From positions 129,214 through 193,213 of the forward strand of contig NZ_QXFJ01000031.1 in the NCBI RefSeq assembly GCF_003584165.1: 64,000 nt of DNA, in the 5' to 3' direction. The notes beneath the pieces were generated by a model. That model was given only the letters and a program-made list of their open reading frames with translations. It was not told the DNA's origin and searched no databases. Shown piece by piece: positions 49,895 to 59,806 of this stretch. The DNA comes from Flagellimonas aequoris. GTDB taxonomy: Bacteria > Bacteroidota > Bacteroidia > Flavobacteriales > Flavobacteriaceae. Within the stretch, counting starts at the first letter, position 1. The number at the start of each line of letters is the position of its first letter. Both the position numbers and the translations under genes were made by a program.

Positions 49895-52800
49895 ATGGCT
49901 AGAATAAAAGACAATAACGCACCAAAAAGGTTCAACAAAATCTCCATCGGATTGGCTTCTCCAGAGTCTATCTTGGCCGAGTCCCGTGGCGAGGTGTTGA
50001 AGCCTGAAACCATTAACTATAGAACGCACAAACCTGAGCGTGATGGATTGTTCTGCGAGCGTATTTTTGGTCCAGTAAAAGACTATGAGTGTGCCTGTGG
50101 GAAGTACAAGCGTATCCGTTACCGAGGAATTGTTTGTGACCGTTGTGGTGTTGAAGTAACAGAGAAAAAAGTACGTAGGGACCGTGTAGGACACATCAAC
50201 CTAGTGGTTCCGGTGGCGCACATCTGGTACTTCCGTTCATTGCCGAACAAAATAGGATACCTTTTGGGATTGCCTTCCAAAAAGTTGGACATGATCATTT
50301 ACTACGAAAGATATGTGGTCATCCAACCTGGTATTGCCAAAGGTCCGGAAGGTGAGGAAATCCAAAAATTGGATTTCTTGACCGAGGAGGAATACTTGAA
50401 CATTTTGGAGTCCCTTCCCACTGAAAACCAGTATTTGGAAGACACGGACCCCAACAAGTTCGTTGCTAAAATGGGTGCCGAATGTTTGATCGACCTTTTG
50501 GCTCGTATCGACCTAGAGCAGTTGTCGTACGAACTACGTCACAAGGCAAATACCGAAACCTCCAAGCAACGTAAGACCGAAGCCTTGAAACGCCTTCAGG
50601 TGGTTGAGGCCCTTCGTGAGTCTCAGGACAACAGGGAAAACAGACCTGAATGGATGATCATGAAGGTGATTCCTGTGATCCCACCAGAATTGCGTCCGTT
50701 GGTGCCATTGGATGGTGGTCGTTTCGCCACTTCCGATTTGAACGATTTGTACAGACGGGTGATCATCCGTAACAACCGTTTGAAGCGTTTGATGGAAATC
50801 AAGGCACCAGAGGTGATCTTGCGTAACGAAAAACGTATGCTTCAGGAAGCTGTGGATTCGTTGTTCGATAACACAAGAAAGGCATCTGCGGTTAAAACCG
50901 AGTCCAATAGACCATTGAAATCCCTTTCAGATTCCTTGAAAGGTAAACAAGGTCGTTTCCGTCAAAACCTTTTGGGTAAACGTGTGGATTACTCCGCTCG
51001 TTCGGTAATCGTCGTTGGACCGGAAATGAAATTGTACGAATGTGGTCTTCCAAAAGACATGGCGGCCGAGCTTTACAAACCGTTCATCATCCGTAAGTTG
51101 ATCGAGAGGGGGATTGTAAAGACCGTTAAATCTGCCAAAAAAATCATAGATAAAAAGGAGCCCGTGGTTTGGGATATCCTTGAAAACGTCCTAAAAGGAC
51201 ACCCTGTATTGTTGAACCGGGCCCCCACATTGCACCGATTGGGTATCCAAGCGTTCCAGCCTAAACTGATTGAAGGTAAGGCGATCCGTTTGCACCCATT
51301 GGCCTGTACCGCATTCAACGCGGATTTTGATGGGGACCAGATGGCGGTACACTTGCCATTGGGGCCAGAGGCCATTTTGGAAGCTCAATTGTTGATGTTG
51401 GCTTCACAGAACATCCTTAACCCTGCCAACGGTTCCCCGATCACCGTACCTTCCCAGGACATGGTTTTGGGATTGTACTACATGACCAAAGAGAAAAAGT
51501 CTACCCCGGAAGAGCCTGTTAAGGGCGAAGGGTTGACTTTCTATTCTCCCGAGGAAGTGGAAATTGCCTTTAACGAGCAGAAAGTTGCATTGAACGCCGG
51601 TATTAAGGTAAGGACCAAGGACTTCAACGAAGAAGGGGAATTGGTCACCAAAATTATTGAAACAACGGTAGGTCGTGTATTGTTCAACACCGTGGTGCCA
51701 GAACAAGCAGGATACATCAATACCGTATTGAACAAGAAAGCGCTTCGTAACATCATTGGTGATATCCTTGCGGTAACCGATGTGCCTACAACGGCTGATT
51801 TCTTGGATAAGATCAAATCCATGGGATATGAGTTCGCCTTTAAGGGTGGATTGTCCTTCAGTTTGGGAGATATCATTATCCCAGCAGAGAAGCATGAGAT
51901 GATCGCCGAGGCCAATGAGCAGGTAGATGGTATCATGATGAACTATAACATGGGTCTTATCACCAACAACGAACGATACAACCAGGTTATTGATGTTTGG
52001 ACCTCTACCAACGCTATGTTGACCGAATTGGCCATGAAGCGAATTCGCGAGGACAAACAAGGATTCAACTCTGTGTATATGATGTTGGATTCAGGTGCGA
52101 GGGGTTCCAAGGAACAGATTCGTCAGTTGACCGGTATGCGTGGTTTGATGGCCAAGCCTAAAAAATCCACAGCAGGTGGTGGTGAGATTATCGAGAACCC
52201 GATCCTTTCCAACTTTAAGGAAGGATTGTCCATCTTGGAATACTTTATCTCAACCCACGGTGCGCGTAAAGGTCTTGCCGATACCGCTTTGAAAACTGCG
52301 GATGCGGGTTACTTGACCAGACGTTTGGTGGATGTTTCCCAGGATGTGATCATCAACATCGAGGATTGTGGCACGTTGAGAGGTATTGAAGTGGAGCCAT
52401 TGAAGAAAAATGAAGAGATTGTTGAAACCCTTGGTGAAAGAATCTTGGGTAGGGTATCCCTTCATGATGTATACAATCCGTTGACTGAGGAATTGATCTT
52501 GAAAGCAGGTCAGGAAATCTCTGAAGCCGATGTGAAGAAAGTGGAAGCAGCTCCTATCGAAAGAGTTGAAGTAAGGTCACCGTTGACCTGTGAGGCTCCT
52601 CAGGGAATCTGTGCAAAATGTTACGGTAGAAACCTTGCGACCAACAAGATGGTTCAACGAGGTGAAGCTGTTGGTGTGGTTGCTGCCCAATCCATTGGGG
52701 AACCAGGAACACAGTTGACATTGCGTACCTTCCACGTTGGTGGTATTGCAGGTAACATTTCTGAGGATAGCCGATTGGAATCCAAGTTTGATGGTATTGC

Positions 52801-54193
52801 CGAGATTGAGGATTTAAGGGTTGTTGAAGGAGAGAACAGTGAAGGTAAGAAGACCAACATTGTAATTTCCAGGACCACGGAGATCAAGATCATCGATGCC
52901 AAGACGGGAATAACGTTGAGTACCAGCAATATTCCTTATGGATCACAATTGTTCGTGAACGATGGCGACAAGATTACCAGAGGAACCGTGATTTGTCAGT
53001 GGGATCCTTATAACGGTGTTATTGTTTCCGAGTTTACGGGACAGATTGCATACGAGAATATAGAACAAGGGATGACTTACCAAGTTGAAATCGATGAACA
53101 GACCGGTTTCCAAGAAAAAGTTATTTCCGAATCAAGGAACAAGCGTTTGATCCCAACCTTGTTGATCAAGGATGGTAAAGGAGAAACCTTGCGTTCTTAC
53201 AACTTACCTGTTGGTTCCCACTTGATGGTGGACGACGGTGAGAAGATCAAGGAAGGTAAAATCTTGGTGAAGATTCCACGTAAATCTGCCAAGGCAGGGG
53301 ATATCACCGGTGGTCTTCCAAGGGTAACCGAGCTTTTCGAAGCAAGGAATCCATCCAACCCTGCCGTGGTTACCGAAATTGACGGTGTGGTATCCTTCGG
53401 TAAGATCAAGCGTGGAAACCGTGAGATTATCATCGAGTCCAAAACTGGCGAGGTGAAGAAGTACTTGGTGAAACTTTCCAACCAGATTTTGGTTCAGGAA
53501 AATGACTACGTACGTGCCGGTATGGCATTGTCCGATGGGTCGATTACCCCAGAGGATATCTTGGCCATCAAAGGACCTTCTGCAGTACAGCAATACTTGG
53601 TGAACGAAGTTCAGGAAGTATACCGTTTACAAGGTGTGAAGATCAACGATAAGCACTTTGAGGTTGTGGTAAGACAGATGATGCGTAAAGTACAGATCGA
53701 AGATCCGGGAGATACCATTTTCTTGGAGAACCAATTGGCTCACAAGGACGACTTCATCCATGAGAATGATGAGATCTTTGGTAAGAAGGTGGTGGAAGAT
53801 GCAGGAGACTCCGAAAGGTTGAAGCCTGGTCAGATTGTTACCGCACGTCAGCTAAGGGATGAGAACTCTATTCTTAGAAGAGAGGACAAGACCCTTGTAA
53901 CGGCAAGAGATGCTGTAGCAGCAACTGCTACACCTATCCTTCAAGGTATCACTAGGGCGTCGTTGCAGACTAAATCGTTTATCTCTGCAGCATCGTTCCA
54001 GGAAACTACCAAAGTATTGAACGAAGCCGCTGTAAACGGTAAGGTTGATGGTTTGGAAGGATTGAAGGAAAATGTAATCGTTGGACACAAGATTCCGGCC
54101 GGTACCGGTATGAGGGATTATGACAGTATCATCGTGGGCTCGAAAGAGGAATATGATGAGATCATGGCCCGAAAAGAGGAATTCAAATTCTAA
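49895..54193 (+). CDS. rpoC: RNA polymerase beta-prime subunit
   Basis: 1432 residues. The zinc-binding N-terminal CACGKYKRIRYRGIVCDRCG, the catalytic Mg-binding NADFDGDQMAVHLPL, the bridge and trigger regions near GSRGSKEQIRQLTGMRGLM, and a second zinc cluster CEAPQGICAKCYG are visible. It starts 39 bases after rpoB. A strong terminator follows (54202-54232). Confidence 0.99.
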   Translation: MARIKDNNAPKRFNKISIGLASPESILAESRGEVLKPETINYRTHKPERDGLFCERIFGPVKDYECACGKYKRIRYRGIVCDRCGVEVTEKKVRRDRVGHINLVVPVAHIWYFRSLPNKIGYLLGLPSKKLDMIIYYERYVVIQPGIAKGPEGEEIQKLDFLTEEEYLNILESLPTENQYLEDTDPNKFVAKMGAECLIDLLARIDLEQLSYELRHKANTETSKQRKTEALKRLQVVEALRESQDNRENRPEWMIMKVIPVIPPELRPLVPLDGGRFATSDLNDLYRRVIIRNNRLKRLMEIKAPEVILRNEKRMLQEAVDSLFDNTRKASAVKTESNRPLKSLSDSLKGKQGRFRQNLLGKRVDYSARSVIVVGPEMKLYECGLPKDMAAELYKPFIIRKLIERGIVKTVKSAKKIIDKKEPVVWDILENVLKGHPVLLNRAPTLHRLGIQAFQPKLIEGKAIRLHPLACTAFNADFDGDQMAVHLPLGPEAILEAQLLMLASQNILNPANGSPITVPSQDMVLGLYYMTKEKKSTPEEPVKGEGLTFYSPEEVEIAFNEQKVALNAGIKVRTKDFNEEGELVTKIIETTVGRVLFNTVVPEQAGYINTVLNKKALRNIIGDILAVTDVPTTADFLDKIKSMGYEFAFKGGLSFSLGDIIIPAEKHEMIAEANEQVDGIMMNYNMGLITNNERYNQVIDVWTSTNAMLTELAMKRIREDKQGFNSVYMMLDSGARGSKEQIRQLTGMRGLMAKPKKSTAGGGEIIENPILSNFKEGLSILEYFISTHGARKGLADTALKTADAGYLTRRLVDVSQDVIINIEDCGTLRGIEVEPLKKNEEIVETLGERILGRVSLHDVYNPLTEELILKAGQEISEADVKKVEAAPIERVEVRSPLTCEAPQGICAKCYGRNLATNKMVQRGEAVGVVAAQSIGEPGTQLTLRTFHVGGIAGNISEDSRLESKFDGIAEIEDLRVVEGENSEGKKTNIVISRTTEIKIIDAKTGITLSTSNIPYGSQLFVNDGDKITRGTVICQWDPYNGVIVSEFTGQIAYENIEQGMTYQVEIDEQTGFQEKVISESRNKRLIPTLLIKDGKGETLRSYNLPVGSHLMVDDGEKIKEGKILVKIPRKSAKAGDITGGLPRVTELFEARNPSNPAVVTEIDGVVSFGKIKRGNREIIIESKTGEVKKYLVKLSNQILVQENDYVRAGMALSDGSITPEDILAIKGPSAVQQYLVNEVQEVYRLQGVKINDKHFEVVVRQMMRKVQIEDPGDTIFLENQLAHKDDFIHENDEIFGKKVVEDAGDSERLKPGQIVTARQLRDENSILRREDKTLVTARDAVAATATPILQGITRASLQTKSFISAASFQETTKVLNEAAVNGKVDGLEGLKENVIVGHKIPAGTGMRDYDSIIVGSKEEYDEIMARKEEFKF

Positions 54194-54201
54194 ATACAAA
54201 C

Positions 54202-54232
54202 AAAACCCTGGCCAAATGGTCAGGGTTTTTTT
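54202..54232 (+). terminator. rpoBC operon terminator
   Basis: Stem ACCCTGGCC / GGTCAGGGT, loop AAAT, then TTTTTTTATTAT; one G-T pair. It lies 8 bases after the rpoC stop. Confidence 0.9.
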
Positions 54233-54255
54233 ATTATAAAGAAAGACACATATTT

Positions 54256-54567
54256 ATGGCTGATCAGAACCAAAATCAAAAACAGATCAATATAGAGTTG
54301 GATGAGAAGACCGCTGAGGGAACCTATTCCAATTTGGCAATCATCAACCATTCCGTATCGGAATTTGTGGTCGATTTCATTAGTTTGATGCCGGGCGCTC
54401 CGAAAGCAAAAGTTAAGAGCCGTATCATTCTTACGCCGCAGCATGCCAAAAAATTCTTGAAGGCATTGAACGACAATGTGGCCCGTTTTGAGAAAGCACA
54501 TGGTCCCATCAAAGACTATGAGCAACCAGCAATCCCATTGAATTTTGGACCAACGGGAGAAGCTTAA
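54256..54567 (+). CDS. DUF3467 family protein
   Basis: A 103-residue protein of the DUF3467 family: INIELDEKTAEGTYSNLAIINHSVSEFVVDFISLMPGAPKAKVKSRIILTPQHAKKFLKALNDN. The fold looks like alternating strands and helices. Its function is unknown. In Bacteroidota it often follows rpoC. It converges with prfC, 33 bases apart, without an evident terminator. Confidence 0.9.
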   Translation: MADQNQNQKQINIELDEKTAEGTYSNLAIINHSVSEFVVDFISLMPGAPKAKVKSRIILTPQHAKKFLKALNDNVARFEKAHGPIKDYEQPAIPLNFGPTGEA

Positions 54568-54600
54568 AACTTTTTCAAAAGAATAACTTCTTATAAGGAT

Positions 54601-56190
54601 TTACTCAAACTCCGAAGTGTAGTGCAACTTTACCGTAGGGTATTTTTGTTGTGTCATCTGAAGGGAAAAGGGTGAATCGGCCAAAAATACCAATTGACCT
54701 CTTTTATCCGTGGCCAAGAACTTCTGTTTTACACGTTTGAATTCGGCAAACTCTTCATTGTTCTTGTTCTCCGGCTCCACCCAGCAGGCCTTGTAAACAG
54801 GGAAGTTTTCATAGGTACATTTGGCTCCGTATTCATGCTCCAAGCGGTATTGGATTACTTCATATTGGAGGGCCCCAACGGTTCCTATCACTTTTCTGCC
54901 ATTCAGCTCAAGGGTAAACAGCTGGGCGACACCCTCGTCCATAAGCTGGTCGATGCCTTTGTACAATTGCTTCGCTTTCATCGGATCTGCATTGTTGATG
55001 TACCTGAAATGCTCTGGTGAAAAGCTTGGAATGCCTTTATAATGGAGTTTTTCACCACTGGTCAGCGTATCACCGATCTTGAAGTTTCCGGTGTCATGTA
55101 GTCCCACAATGTCACCTGGATAGGAAATATCCACAATCTCTTTCTTTTCGGCAAAAAAAGCATTGGGGCTGGAAAACTTCAGCTTCTTATCCTGACGGAC
55201 ATGCAGGTAAGGGATGTTCCTTTCAAAAGTCCCCGATACTACTTTTATAAAAGCCAAACGGTCACGGTGCTTGGGATCCATATTGGCGTGGATTTTAAAA
55301 ACAAATCCAGAAAATTCCTTTTCGTTGGCCTTCACCAAGCGCTCTTCCGCCATTTTAGGCCTTGGAGAAGGGGCAATGTCCACAAAACAGTCCAACAGCT
55401 CACGGACACCAAAATTGTTCAAGGCCGAGCCAAAGAAAACGGGTTGGAGTTCGCCTTTAAGGTAGGCTTCCTTGTCAAACTCGGGATATACACCATTTAC
55501 CAATTCCAAATTGTCCCGAAGATTTTCAGCAGCTTTGGAGCCGATGATCTTTTCCAGTTCGGGACTGTCAATATTATCAAAAGCAATGGTTTCCTCAATA
55601 TTTTTTTTACTGTTACCGCTAAATAGGTTGATGTTCTTTTCGTAGATATTGTAGATGCCCTTAAAATCGTATCCCATCCCGATAGGAAAACTCAACGGGG
55701 TAACGGAGAGTCCCAATTTTTGTTCCACTTCGTCCAAAAGGTCAAAGGCATCCTTTCCTTCACGGTCCAGTTTGTTGATGAAAACAATCATGGGGATGTT
55801 TCGCATACGACATACTTCCACCAATTTTTCGGTCTGTTCCTCCACACCTTTGGCCACGTCGATTACCACAATCACACTGTCCACTGCTGTGAGGGTCCTA
55901 AAGGTATCCTCGGCAAAATCCTTGTGCCCGGGAGTATCCAAAATATTGATTTTCTTGTCTTTGTAGATAAACGCCAATACCGAGGTGGCGACCGAGATTC
56001 CCCTTTGGCGTTCTATTTCCATAAAGTCACTGGTGGCCGATTTTTTGATCTTATTGCTCTTTACGGCACCGGCCTCTTGGATGGCCCCTCCGAACAAAAG
56101 CAATTTTTCGGTCAAAGTGGTTTTACCGGCATCTGGGTGGGAGATGATCCCAAACGTTCGTCTTCTTGCTATTTCCCTTTCAAAATCCAT
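54601..56190 (-). CDS. prfC: Peptide chain release factor 3
   Basis: GTPase that removes RF1/RF2 from ribosomes after termination. 529 residues from ATG 56190 (DFEREIARRRTFGIISHPDAGKTTLTEKL), which is the family's usual start and length; the frame is open 56 codons further upstream, but this stretch is AT-rich and unlike the family. GISVATS (switch I), LDTPGHKDFAEDT (switch II) and INKLDREGKD (NKxD) are present. A TATTTTTG (-7) element lies 16 bases before the ATG on the minus strand (56213-56206), which also supports this start. Confidence 0.95.
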   Translation of the reverse strand: MDFEREIARRRTFGIISHPDAGKTTLTEKLLLFGGAIQEAGAVKSNKIKKSATSDFMEIERQRGISVATSVLAFIYKDKKINILDTPGHKDFAEDTFRTLTAVDSVIVVIDVAKGVEEQTEKLVEVCRMRNIPMIVFINKLDREGKDAFDLLDEVEQKLGLSVTPLSFPIGMGYDFKGIYNIYEKNINLFSGNSKKNIEETIAFDNIDSPELEKIIGSKAAENLRDNLELVNGVYPEFDKEAYLKGELQPVFFGSALNNFGVRELLDCFVDIAPSPRPKMAEERLVKANEKEFSGFVFKIHANMDPKHRDRLAFIKVVSGTFERNIPYLHVRQDKKLKFSSPNAFFAEKKEIVDISYPGDIVGLHDTGNFKIGDTLTSGEKLHYKGIPSFSPEHFRYINNADPMKAKQLYKGIDQLMDEGVAQLFTLELNGRKVIGTVGALQYEVIQYRLEHEYGAKCTYENFPVYKACWVEPENKNNEEFAEFKRVKQKFLATDKRGQLVFLADSPFSLQMTQQKYPTVKLHYTSEFE

Positions 56191-56583
56191 CAACAAAAAT
56201 TTCGGCAAAAATAGGGGAATTATCTGTTTTGAGCCACATTTAGGATAGGATTGCCAATTGTTGATATCATTGGAAAAAAATAGAGGGCAATGATACTTCA
56301 AAATCAAAAAGTAGAGTAATTTTCGCCTGTTTTTGTTCTTTTTCAAGAGATATTCCACGTTTATCCTTTTGTGGTTGTAGCGTATATGGTAAATAATGAT
56401 GAGGAAAACGCCTTTTGTCGATTAAAATAGGAGGTGAGCGTCAAATATTTTAATTATGTGACGAAATTCAAACGTGGTGTGTCAAAAGCACAAGAACACC
56501 TAGAATAACTAAGAAACCCCAATTTCTTACACGTACGGGAACCACTGGAGCCATGGTGATTAGTTGACCAAAACTTATCATTT
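56191..56583. other. Intergenic region between prfC and the surface-protein gene
   Basis: 393 bases containing divergent promoters. For prfC there is a TATTTTTG element at 56206-56213 (minus). For the plus-strand gene I found no convincing TAnnTTTG. A perfect palindrome TAAGAAA, CCCCAA, TTTCTTA (56510-56529) lies 54 bases before its start. No gene supported. Confidence 0.5.
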
Positions 56584-59500
56584 ATGGAGAACATTACTTT
56601 TGTAAGACTTAGGGATAATAATCTAGTCCAACACGTTCGTGTTGTGGCCCTTTTATTGGGTTTAGGACTGTTTTCATCCTTCAGTGTTGCCCCTTCATAT
56701 CATTCTTCCAAAATTAGAACGTGGAGCGACCACGTAATTGGGGTTGATAAAATATCCACCAGTTCGGTTTGGGACATATCCGGACTTTGGGACCCATTTT
56801 CTTCCCGATCCAATGATCATCACACAAATTCTTTTGGGATGAACATTACTGCCCTTACGGATTGTGATGGTGATGGTGTGACCTGTGATAAGGAAGAAGA
56901 AGATGGAACAGATCCGGAGGATCCTTGTGATTTTATCTTGGCCCACCAGAATTGCACACCAACCAGTACGTGGAAGAATATGGATTGCGATGGTGATGGG
57001 GTGACCAACCAAAAGGAAAAAGAAGATGGTACCGACCCATTGGACCCTTGTGATTTGGTTGTGGAACATCAAAATTGTACCGTTCCGGATAGTTGGAAAA
57101 AAATGGATTGCGATGGGGACGGAGTCACCAACGAAAAGGAAATAGAGGATGGTACCGATCCATTTGATCCATGTGATTTGGTTGTGGAACATCAAAATTG
57201 TACTGTGCCCAACAGTTGGAAAAATATGGACTGTGATGGTGATGGGGTAACCAATGGAAAAGAAAAAGAGGATGGTACCGATCCATTAGACCCTTGCGAT
57301 TTTGTTTGGGAACACCAAAACTGCGCACCTTCCGATGCATGGAAACAATTGGATTGTGATGGCGATGGGGTGACCAATGGTGATGAGCACGAGGACGGAA
57401 CCAATCCATTAGATCCATGTGATTATAATCCTGACCATGTGACCTTGCCACAAAGCGGCGATTACCTATCAGCCGATTGTGATGGTGATGGAGTCACGAA
57501 TGAGAAAGAAATAGAAGATGGAACAGACCCGTTGGATCCTTGTGATTTTGTATTGGAACACCAAAACTGTGCGCCTTCCGATGCATGGAAGCAGTTGGAT
57601 TGCGATGGCGACGGGGTGACCAACGGCGACGAAAAAGAAGACGGTACCGATCCCTTGGATCCCTGTGATTACAACCCTGATCATGTGACCCTGCCACAAA
57701 GTGGTGATTACCTTACTGCTGACTGCGATGGGGACGGGGTGACGAACGGTGATGAGAAAGAGGACGGCACCGATCCTAACGATGCGTGCGACTTTGTCCT
57801 TGGTAGCCAGACCGTGGATCCATCATCAACCTGGAACAGTTCCGACTGTGATGGCGATGGGGTGACCAATGGCGATGAAAAAGAAGATGGTACCGATCCC
57901 TTGGATCCTTGCGATTATAAGCCAGAGAGTGTGACCTTGACCCCTTCAGCGGATTGGGAAGCCTTGGATTGTGATAATGACGGAAATCCGAACGGCACAG
58001 ATCCAAATCCATTGAAGGCCACGGCCATGGATGATTCCGGATCAACTCCTGCCCTTACACAGGTTGCCATCAATATTTTGGAGAATGATGATTATCTACC
58101 CAATAATGATGTCAATAATTTGGGGATTACCGCACTTTCACAAATTGGGGGTAATGCACTGGGCACGGTTACTTTTGATGCCGACACAGGTTTCATAATC
58201 TATACTCCAGTCTTGTCGGAATCCAATTCAACGATTACCGTTATTTACCAAGTTTGCAACGTTGCTGTTGATCCAAATGTTTGTGCTTCGGCAACGGTTA
58301 CCATTCAAGTGGGTGCAAATACCATTGATGCGGTTGATGATGCCTACACTACGGATACCAATGGTGGGACTATTTCAGATAGTGACGTGTTGGACAACGA
58401 TACCTTGAACGGTACACCGGTAACTCCAGGAGATGTTATTTTGACTTCGACCCCTACCGATGAACTCACCATCAATGAAGATGGAAGCATCACTGTAAAC
58501 CCAGGAACATCCGAAGGAACCTACACCATCAGCTACACCATTTGTGAAGCGGCTAACCCAAGCAATTGTGACACCGCAACCGTGACTGTGGAAGTAACAC
58601 AGGGTGCAGCGAATGTTATTGATGCCGTGGATGATTCCTATAATGCAGACACCACAGGTGGAATAATTTCGGGTAGTGACGTGTTGGATAATGATACGCT
58701 TAATGGAGCATCTGTAACACTTGAAGATGTCATTTTGAACTCCACTCCAACAGACGAGCTCACCATCAACGAAGATGGAAGCGTTTCCGTGAACCCGGGA
58801 ACTACAGCAGGAACCTATACCATCAGCTATACCATTTGTGAGGCCGCCAACATGGAAAACTGCGATACAGCAACAGTAACTGTAGTAGTCACCGAAGGAA
58901 TGGCCAATGTGATTGATGCGGTAGATGATGCCTATGCTTGGGACACCACCAGCGGAGTGATTACCGATAGTAACGTGTTGGACAATGACACCTTGAATGG
59001 AGTGTCAGTAACTTTGGCAGATGTCATTTTGACTTCTACTCCAACGGACGAACTCACCATCAACGAAGATGGAAGTGTATCCGTGAACCCAGGAACTGTA
59101 GAGGGAACCTATACCATCACATACACCATTTGTGAGGCTGCCAATCTGGAAAATTGTGACACGGCTACCGTTACCGTCGAGGTGACCGAAGGCATGGTCA
59201 ATATAATCGATGCGGTGGATGATGCTTATGGTGCCGATGCATTGGGTTTGATACCTAACAGCGATGTATTGGATAACGATACCTTGAATGGTGAATCCGT
59301 TAACCTTGATGATGTGATTCTGACTTCGACCCCAACGGATGAACTGATCATCAACCAAGATGGTAGTGTGACGGTTATTCCTGGAACAAAAGATGGTACC
59401 TATACCATCAGCTATACGATTTGTGAAGCATCAAACCCCGAAAATTGTGATACGGCCATTGTGACCGTCACGGTGGATGGAATCGATGATGATTCCAAAA

Positions 59501-59796
59501 TTGAAGTGAACCAGATGCTAACGCCCAACGGGGATTTAAAGAATGACTTCCTCTTCATTAGAGGTGTCGATAGGATACGATCTAGCACCCTGCAAATATT
59601 TAACCGATGGGGCGTGGCCGTATATGAGGGTAAAAACTATGACAATGTCAACAATGTGTTTGATGGTCGTTCAAGAGGTAGGTCGTCGTTGAGTGTCAAC
59701 GATTACCTTCCAGCAGGAGTGTATTTTTATATCTTTAACTACGAAACGGATGAAGGCAGTTTCACGGATTCCGAATACATATATATAAGCAGGTAA
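56584..59796 (+). CDS. TSP3-repeat surface protein with T9SS type B C-terminal domain
   Basis: A 1070-residue exported protein. A signal-like helix (VRVVALLLGLGLFSSFSVA, about 19-37) leads to nine and a half repeats of about 41 residues (93-479), each starting DCDGDGVTN, a calcium-binding TSP3-like motif, followed by KEDGTDPxDPCD. A spacer domain follows (480-580), then four 98-residue repeats (about 581-966) of IDAVDDAY to CDTATVTVEV type, and the C-terminal gliding-motility-associated/type B sorting domain (about 975-1070) with MLTPNGDLKNDFLFI, LQIFNRWGVAVYEG and LPAGVYFYIFNY. This should direct secretion by the type IX system to the cell surface. It forms a unit with the SprF-like and OmpA-like genes downstream (10 and 11 bases apart). 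Confidence 0.9.
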   Translation: MENITFVRLRDNNLVQHVRVVALLLGLGLFSSFSVAPSYHSSKIRTWSDHVIGVDKISTSSVWDISGLWDPFSSRSNDHHTNSFGMNITALTDCDGDGVTCDKEEEDGTDPEDPCDFILAHQNCTPTSTWKNMDCDGDGVTNQKEKEDGTDPLDPCDLVVEHQNCTVPDSWKKMDCDGDGVTNEKEIEDGTDPFDPCDLVVEHQNCTVPNSWKNMDCDGDGVTNGKEKEDGTDPLDPCDFVWEHQNCAPSDAWKQLDCDGDGVTNGDEHEDGTNPLDPCDYNPDHVTLPQSGDYLSADCDGDGVTNEKEIEDGTDPLDPCDFVLEHQNCAPSDAWKQLDCDGDGVTNGDEKEDGTDPLDPCDYNPDHVTLPQSGDYLTADCDGDGVTNGDEKEDGTDPNDACDFVLGSQTVDPSSTWNSSDCDGDGVTNGDEKEDGTDPLDPCDYKPESVTLTPSADWEALDCDNDGNPNGTDPNPLKATAMDDSGSTPALTQVAINILENDDYLPNNDVNNLGITALSQIGGNALGTVTFDADTGFIIYTPVLSESNSTITVIYQVCNVAVDPNVCASATVTIQVGANTIDAVDDAYTTDTNGGTISDSDVLDNDTLNGTPVTPGDVILTSTPTDELTINEDGSITVNPGTSEGTYTISYTICEAANPSNCDTATVTVEVTQGAANVIDAVDDSYNADTTGGIISGSDVLDNDTLNGASVTLEDVILNSTPTDELTINEDGSVSVNPGTTAGTYTISYTICEAANMENCDTATVTVVVTEGMANVIDAVDDAYAWDTTSGVITDSNVLDNDTLNGVSVTLADVILTSTPTDELTINEDGSVSVNPGTVEGTYTITYTICEAANLENCDTATVTVEVTEGMVNIIDAVDDAYGADALGLIPNSDVLDNDTLNGESVNLDDVILTSTPTDELIINQDGSVTVIPGTKDGTYTISYTICEASNPENCDTAIVTVTVDGIDDDSKIEVNQMLTPNGDLKNDFLFIRGVDRIRSSTLQIFNRWGVAVYEGKNYDNVNNVFDGRSRGRSSLSVNDYLPAGVYFYIFNYETDEGSFTDSEYIYISR
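56860..58020 (+). repeat. TSP3-like calcium-binding repeats (nine full plus one partial)
   Basis: Period about 123 bases, each starting at the DCDGDGVTN motif; the last, DCDNDGNPNGTDPNP, is truncated. Two kinds alternate after the motif (EHQNC.. and NPDHVTLPQSGDYL), and the fourth to seventh units repeat this pair, suggesting duplication of two-unit blocks. Confidence 0.9.
58324..59481 (+). repeat. Four tandem 294-base domain repeats
   Basis: Units start at 58324, 58618, 58912 and 59206, exactly 294 bases (98 codons) apart. Each encodes IDAVDDAY at the start, DNDTLNG in the middle, STPTDEL.IN.DGS and the end TI(S/T)YTICEA; the fourth lacks about one codon early on and ends differently before the sorting domain. 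Identical spacing implies recent tandem expansion, although third-codon positions have diverged. Confidence 0.9.
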
Positions 59797-59806
59797 TATT
59801 GACAGA

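Noticed and set aside
56191..56358. A 56-codon N-terminal extension of prfC.
   Set aside because: The extension is AT-rich, unlike release factor 3 proteins, and a promoter element lies within it; the ATG at 56190 gives the usual length.
56860..58020. Regular DNA repeats that might be non-coding tandem repeats or CRISPR.
   Set aside because: They keep one open frame and encode DCDGDGVTN calcium-type repeats in a secreted protein.
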